DNA from: Gammaproteobacteria bacterium
GTDB lineage: Bacteria > Pseudomonadota > Gammaproteobacteria > Arenicellales > JAHEKD01
DNA length: 10,077 bases
NCBI GenBank assembly: GCA_024638545.1
Contig: JAHEKD010000043.1
Span: 1-10,077, forward strand
Reading direction: 5' to 3'
The notes under the pieces: generated by a model
Seen by the model: the letters and a program-made list of their open reading frames with translations, nothing else
Told to the model about the DNA's origin: nothing
The model's database searches: none
Position numbers and translations under genes: made by a program
Part shown: positions 7,184 to 10,077 of the stretch, piece by piece
Layout of the letters: each line of letters starts with the position of its first letter
How positions within the stretch are numbered: the stretch's first letter is position 1

Positions 7184-7840
7184 ATGCACAAGCAACAGTC
7201 ATTTCCATTTTTTGCCGCTGAAGGGCGTATGCACATTATTTTGAGTCTGGCGCTGGCTATCGTCATGCAGCTGTTTGCGGGGACGTCAGTCGCGTTACCT
7301 TTTTGGTTGCTGGCTGTCTTTGTGCTGCAGTTTTTTCGAGATCCGCCCAGAACTGTTCCTGACGGTGAAGGTGAGATAGTTTGTCCCGCCCATGGCAAGG
7401 TTGTTTTTACGGGTGTCGTTAAAGATCCTTACCTGGAGCGAAATGCGCTCAAAATCAGCATCTTCATGAACGTGTTTTCGGTGCATTCAAACTTTACACC
7501 CTACGCCGGCATCATTCAGAAAATCTGGTATAACAGTGGCAAGTTCCTTAACGCTGCACTTGATAAAGCCTCTGAGGAAAATGAACGCAACGCGATCTGG
7601 ATCAGGACCAGCGACGGTCAGGATATTGTTTTTATCCAGATAGCAGGATTGGTGGCGCGTCGTATTCTGTGTCATGTAGTAGAAGGTGAAAAAGTAGATC
7701 GTGGCCAGCGCTACGGTTTTATCCGGTTCGGGTCGAGGGTGGACGTCTATTTACCGGAAACTGCAAGGTCTACTGTCAGTATCGGCGATAGTGTAATGTC
7801 AGGCAATGATATAATCGGACAACTCAATGCAATGACGTAA
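7184..7840 (+). CDS. psd: phosphatidylserine decarboxylase, short (PSD-A) type
   Basis: Pyruvoyl-dependent membrane enzyme that decarboxylates phosphatidylserine to phosphatidylethanolamine. The 218 residues fit the short Psd form. Two adjacent hydrophobic segments (17-33 and 36-50) anchor the N-terminus, followed by FFRDPPR (50-56). MNVFSVHSNFTP carries the conserved His101. NAALDKASEENERN and QIAGLVARRI are family signatures. The self-cleavage site is FGSR, where the chain would split between Gly183 and Ser184 to give the pyruvoyl group. The usual PADGKV motif reads CPAHGKV here, so the conserved Asp is His70 (CAT at 7391-7393). In characterised Psds that Asp forms a triad with the His and Ser needed for self-processing, so activity is uncertain. 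The stop directly abuts the pssA ATG. Confidence 0.92.
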   Translation: MHKQQSFPFFAAEGRMHIILSLALAIVMQLFAGTSVALPFWLLAVFVLQFFRDPPRTVPDGEGEIVCPAHGKVVFTGVVKDPYLERNALKISIFMNVFSVHSNFTPYAGIIQKIWYNSGKFLNAALDKASEENERNAIWIRTSDGQDIVFIQIAGLVARRILCHVVEGEKVDRGQRYGFIRFGSRVDVYLPETARSTVSIGDSVMSGNDIIGQLNAMT

Positions 7841-8644
7841 ATGCCCCGTACCATGCAAAATTCTGACCAGCCTGAAAAGGACCTGCGAAATAAGCGCATA
7901 TATATACTTCCAAATCTGTTTACTACCGCCAGTTTGTTCGCCGGATTTTATGCAATCATACAGGCAACCCAAGGACATTTTGATGTTTCTGCGGCGGCTA
8001 TTTTTATCGCCGCAATCATGGATAGCCTGGATGGGCGTGTTGCTCGTATGACCAATACTGTAAGCGATTTCGGCAAAGAATTTGACAGTCTATCCGATGT
8101 GATTGCTTTCGGCCTGACACCGGCACTGGTAAGTTACGAATGGGCACTATCGACCCTGGGAAAAGTTGGCTGGCTGGTTTCATTCCTGTTCGTGGCGTGC
8201 ACGGCATTACGACTGGCCAGATTTAACTCAATGGTAGTTACCGATAAGCGTTTTTTTCAGGGGATTCCCTGTCCGGCTGCCGCTACATTTGTCGCTGCTT
8301 TTGTGTGGATGGTTTTTAGTTATGAACATAAAGGTTCCGACTGGCCGTATATGACTCTTTTTGTCACCGTAATCGCCAGTTTTGCGATGGTTAGTAATAT
8401 TCCATATTACAGCTTTAAGGACATTAATTTAAAGGGCCGTATGCCGTTTGTGGGCCTGATTGTGCTGGTATTTGTTTTCGTTTTGATTTCTTCTGATCCC
8501 CCGAACGTTCTGTTTATCCTTTGTCTACTCTATTTTATTTCCGGACCAATCTTGGCATTACCATACTTTCGTAAAAAATTGTCGCATGTCAAGTCTGTGC
8601 CCGAAGTCCTGAATCTTGATGAGGACAAAGATCCGGAGGATTAA
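7841..8644 (+). CDS. pssA: CDP-diacylglycerol-serine O-phosphatidyltransferase
   Basis: Membrane enzyme that makes phosphatidylserine from CDP-diacylglycerol and L-serine, the substrate for Psd encoded just upstream. The 267 residues belong to the CDP-alcohol phosphatidyltransferase family (type II Pss, as in Bacillus), not the E. coli phospholipase-D-like Pss. The family motif D-G-x2-A-R-x8-G-x3-D-x3-D is complete: Asp64, Gly65, Ala68, Arg69, Gly78, Asp82 and Asp86. Several hydrophobic helices follow, including 102-118, 136-151 and 158-173. RNKRIYILPNLFTTASLFAG (16-35) is the typical entry. The tail is acidic (LDEDKDPED). The ATG at 7841 follows the psd TAA with no gap and no clear ribosome binding site, which points to coupled translation. 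The ATG at 7853 is an alternative. Confidence 0.95.
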   Translation: MPRTMQNSDQPEKDLRNKRIYILPNLFTTASLFAGFYAIIQATQGHFDVSAAAIFIAAIMDSLDGRVARMTNTVSDFGKEFDSLSDVIAFGLTPALVSYEWALSTLGKVGWLVSFLFVACTALRLARFNSMVVTDKRFFQGIPCPAAATFVAAFVWMVFSYEHKGSDWPYMTLFVTVIASFAMVSNIPYYSFKDINLKGRMPFVGLIVLVFVFVLISSDPPNVLFILCLLYFISGPILALPYFRKKLSHVKSVPEVLNLDEDKDPED

Positions 8645-8670
8645 GGTAAAACCAATCTTCATGTTCGATC

Positions 8671-9497
8671 ATGGATTTTAATAATGCCTTTTCTCCTGAT
8701 TATTATTCAGCCAGAACACGCTTTCGTGAATTAAGCCGAGCGCTCATAGCTGATGTAAACGCATATCCTGTTTCATCTGCAGGTGAGGATCTGACTATTG
8801 ATGTTTCAATGCTTGGTGACCCGCAATCAAAGCGCACGGTCATAGTATCGAGCGGCTTGCACGGTGTCGAGGGATTTGCGGGATCAGCTATCCAGCTGGC
8901 GTTGCCTGTCTTTATATCTTTCGATATGGGATTACAACATTAAGACAATCGATTACAGGCGGACAGTATGATTTTCCGGATGGCTTATTTTTCGGTGGGG
9001 TATCAGCAGCCATGTCAACCAAAATTGTACAGGGAGTCCTGCAGGATATTTCGGACAAGGAAAAAAAGATTTATCATGTTGATAGCCATTCGGGACTTGG
9101 CCGATAGGCGGATTACAAACTGCTCATACCCAGCAATCATCAACTCACAAAATCTGCCGGCTACCGACCGTTATTTAACCCAGCGAAAATTGAATATATA
9201 GGCGAACCCGGTGGTATCACCGCTTCGATTAGCGGTACCATTAGTGACTATTTCGTTCATAAAATCGGCGAAAACTATCATCATCTGGGATTGGAGTTCG
9301 GAACCTATTCAAACTTCAGGCTATTAAGAGCAATGCGAATTGAAAATGCAGCACACCATCATACTGGTAAGGCTGCCAGCCATCAAAAAATTATCAAAGC
9401 GGAGTTCCTTGAGTGTTTTTGTCCTGCAGATCCGAGCTGGCGAAATGCCGTCATTGAACATGGCCTTGCAGTCATCAAGCGGGTGATTAGTCACTAG
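8671..9497 (+). pseudogene. DUF2817 / M14-type zinc peptidase, degenerate (internal deletion, frame change, stop)
   Basis: The first 78 codons match the start of DUF2817 proteins, putative M14-fold metallopeptidases, with FSPDYYSARTRF, DLTIDVSMLG and SGLHGVEGFAGSAIQLAL (His64 and Glu67 as zinc ligands). The frame then ends at a TAA at 8941-8943. In another frame, from about 8915, the C-terminal half resumes: LRQSITGGQYDFPDGLFFGG, then VDSHSGLG with the third zinc His, an in-frame TAG at 9105-9107, YKLLIPSN, GLEFGTYS with the catalytic Glu, and PADPSWRNAVIEHG, ending at 9497. The remnant is about 275 codons against roughly 350-370 in intact members. The missing middle includes the segment that normally carries an N-x-D-x-N-R-N motif. 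With three lesions this is a real pseudogene, not one read error. It follows pssA by 26 bases and overlaps the convergent DUF2288 gene by 11. Confidence 0.85.
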
Positions 9498-9789
9498 CCT
9501 GCTGAATCAGTACCCATGGCGCCACGACCACGGCCCAGACCCTTGATTCCTGCTCTATCATCACTTTTGCCTGTTCATCGGACACCGTATTGATTATCGA
9601 TCCCTTAATTAGTCTGTTTACCTCATCGGTCTGGTCTGTCGCGATTTTGCGGGCGATGGCGACCAAATCCTCATCTGAATTGACGTACAGCACTTTACCC
9701 TGGGCAAAAAAACGCTGCAATTCACGCCAGGAGATCACGGCTGTTTCAAGGTTTAATTTAGCAAACAGAATATCCTGATTTTCTGTCAT
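9487..9789 (-). CDS. DUF2288 family protein
   Basis: Small soluble protein of 100 residues with no known function. The pattern KLNLETAVISWRELQRFFAQ, then GKVLYVNSDEDLVAIA and the C-terminal WAVVVAPWVLIQ, fits the DUF2288 family of proteobacteria and cyanobacteria as I remember it. I chose the ATG at 9789 (MTENQDILFAKLN) because family members begin a few residues before the KLN-ET block. The ATG at 9822 would add 11 residues (including two Cys) without family support. Neither start has a clear ribosome binding site. It is convergent with the peptidase pseudogene and overlaps its last 11 bases. Confidence 0.8.
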   Translation of the reverse strand: MTENQDILFAKLNLETAVISWRELQRFFAQGKVLYVNSDEDLVAIARKIATDQTDEVNRLIKGSIINTVSDEQAKVMIEQESRVWAVVVAPWVLIQQASD

Positions 9790-9892
9790 GGCATAATCGC
9801 AGGTTAAGTCACTGCATACCATAGCAAAAATTCATACTTACATATAATTAAAAATACGCATTCCAGGTGAAGGCTTATGACAGCAAGCGGTT

Positions 9893-10077
9893 TCAGACAA
9901 CTGCGATAGAGTGATTGACTATCTCACCATGCCGCTGCGCCACCGCAGGTGATGTCGTCATCACGGCGTTCGCATAGACGGGCAGGCGCTCTCCGGGCCT
10001 TAATGTGTACACGGTCTTCGGCGTGTTCAAATACAGGCTTGTGTACTCACCGTCTGGATTTCTAATGGTGACTGGCT
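9893..10077 (-). CDS. C-terminal 60 residues of an unidentified protein (runs off right edge)
   Basis: A minus-strand frame enters from the window edge and ends at the TGA at 9893-9895. It reads as plausible protein: VTIRNPDGEYTSLYLNTPKT, then VYTLRPGERLPVYANAV and a tail of MTTSPAVAQRHGEIVNHSIAVV. The early part looks beta-rich, as in a secreted or periplasmic domain, but I recognise no family. The gene is on the same strand as DUF2288 and 103 bases upstream of its start. Confidence 0.5.
   Translation of the reverse strand, partial: PVTIRNPDGEYTSLYLNTPKTVYTLRPGERLPVYANAVMTTSPAVAQRHGEIVNHSIAVV

Overview
The window looks like a chromosomal segment of a gram-negative proteobacterium, most likely a gammaproteobacterium of moderate GC content. 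The evidence is LpxH (lipid A synthesis), the order ilvI-ilvH-ilvC-psd-pssA, a short-form ketol-acid reductoisomerase, and a DUF2288-type small protein. No source organism can be named from the sequence alone. There is no rRNA, tRNA, CRISPR array or intact transposase.

Left part (1-2798). A minus-strand UbiA-family prenyltransferase runs off the left edge. Just upstream of it on the same strand is a small hydrophobic membrane protein whose reading frame appears broken by a one-base shift. A plus-strand gene for an unrecognised four-helix membrane protein follows, then a gene for a glutathione S-transferase-like protein. The space between the GST gene and lpxH holds a minus-strand reading frame resembling the first ~50 residues of a membrane fatty-acid desaturase with the rest missing.

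Centre (2799-8644). lpxH (minus) is divergent from the branched-chain amino acid genes ilvI-ilvH-ilvC (plus). IlvI and IlvH form acetohydroxyacid synthase and their genes overlap by one base. IlvC carries out the next step toward valine, leucine and isoleucine. A sigma70-like promoter with a dyad across its -35 box precedes ilvI, and a second possible promoter precedes ilvC. A 43-base REP-like hairpin lies between ilvC and the next pair, psd-pssA. In that pair PssA makes phosphatidylserine from CDP-diacylglycerol and serine, and Psd decarboxylates it to phosphatidylethanolamine. The Psd sequence carries an unusual Asp-to-His change in a conserved motif.

Right part (8645-10077). A DUF2817/M14-type zinc peptidase gene is present as a clear pseudogene, with an internal deletion, a frame change and an in-frame stop. 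Its tail overlaps a convergent DUF2288 gene. The window ends in the C-terminal 60 residues of an unidentified minus-strand protein.

The core is ordinary housekeeping metabolism and I see no convincing new multi-gene system. The points worth attention are three decayed genes among intact ones, the REP-like hairpin, the Psd substitution and the palindromic ilvI promoter.
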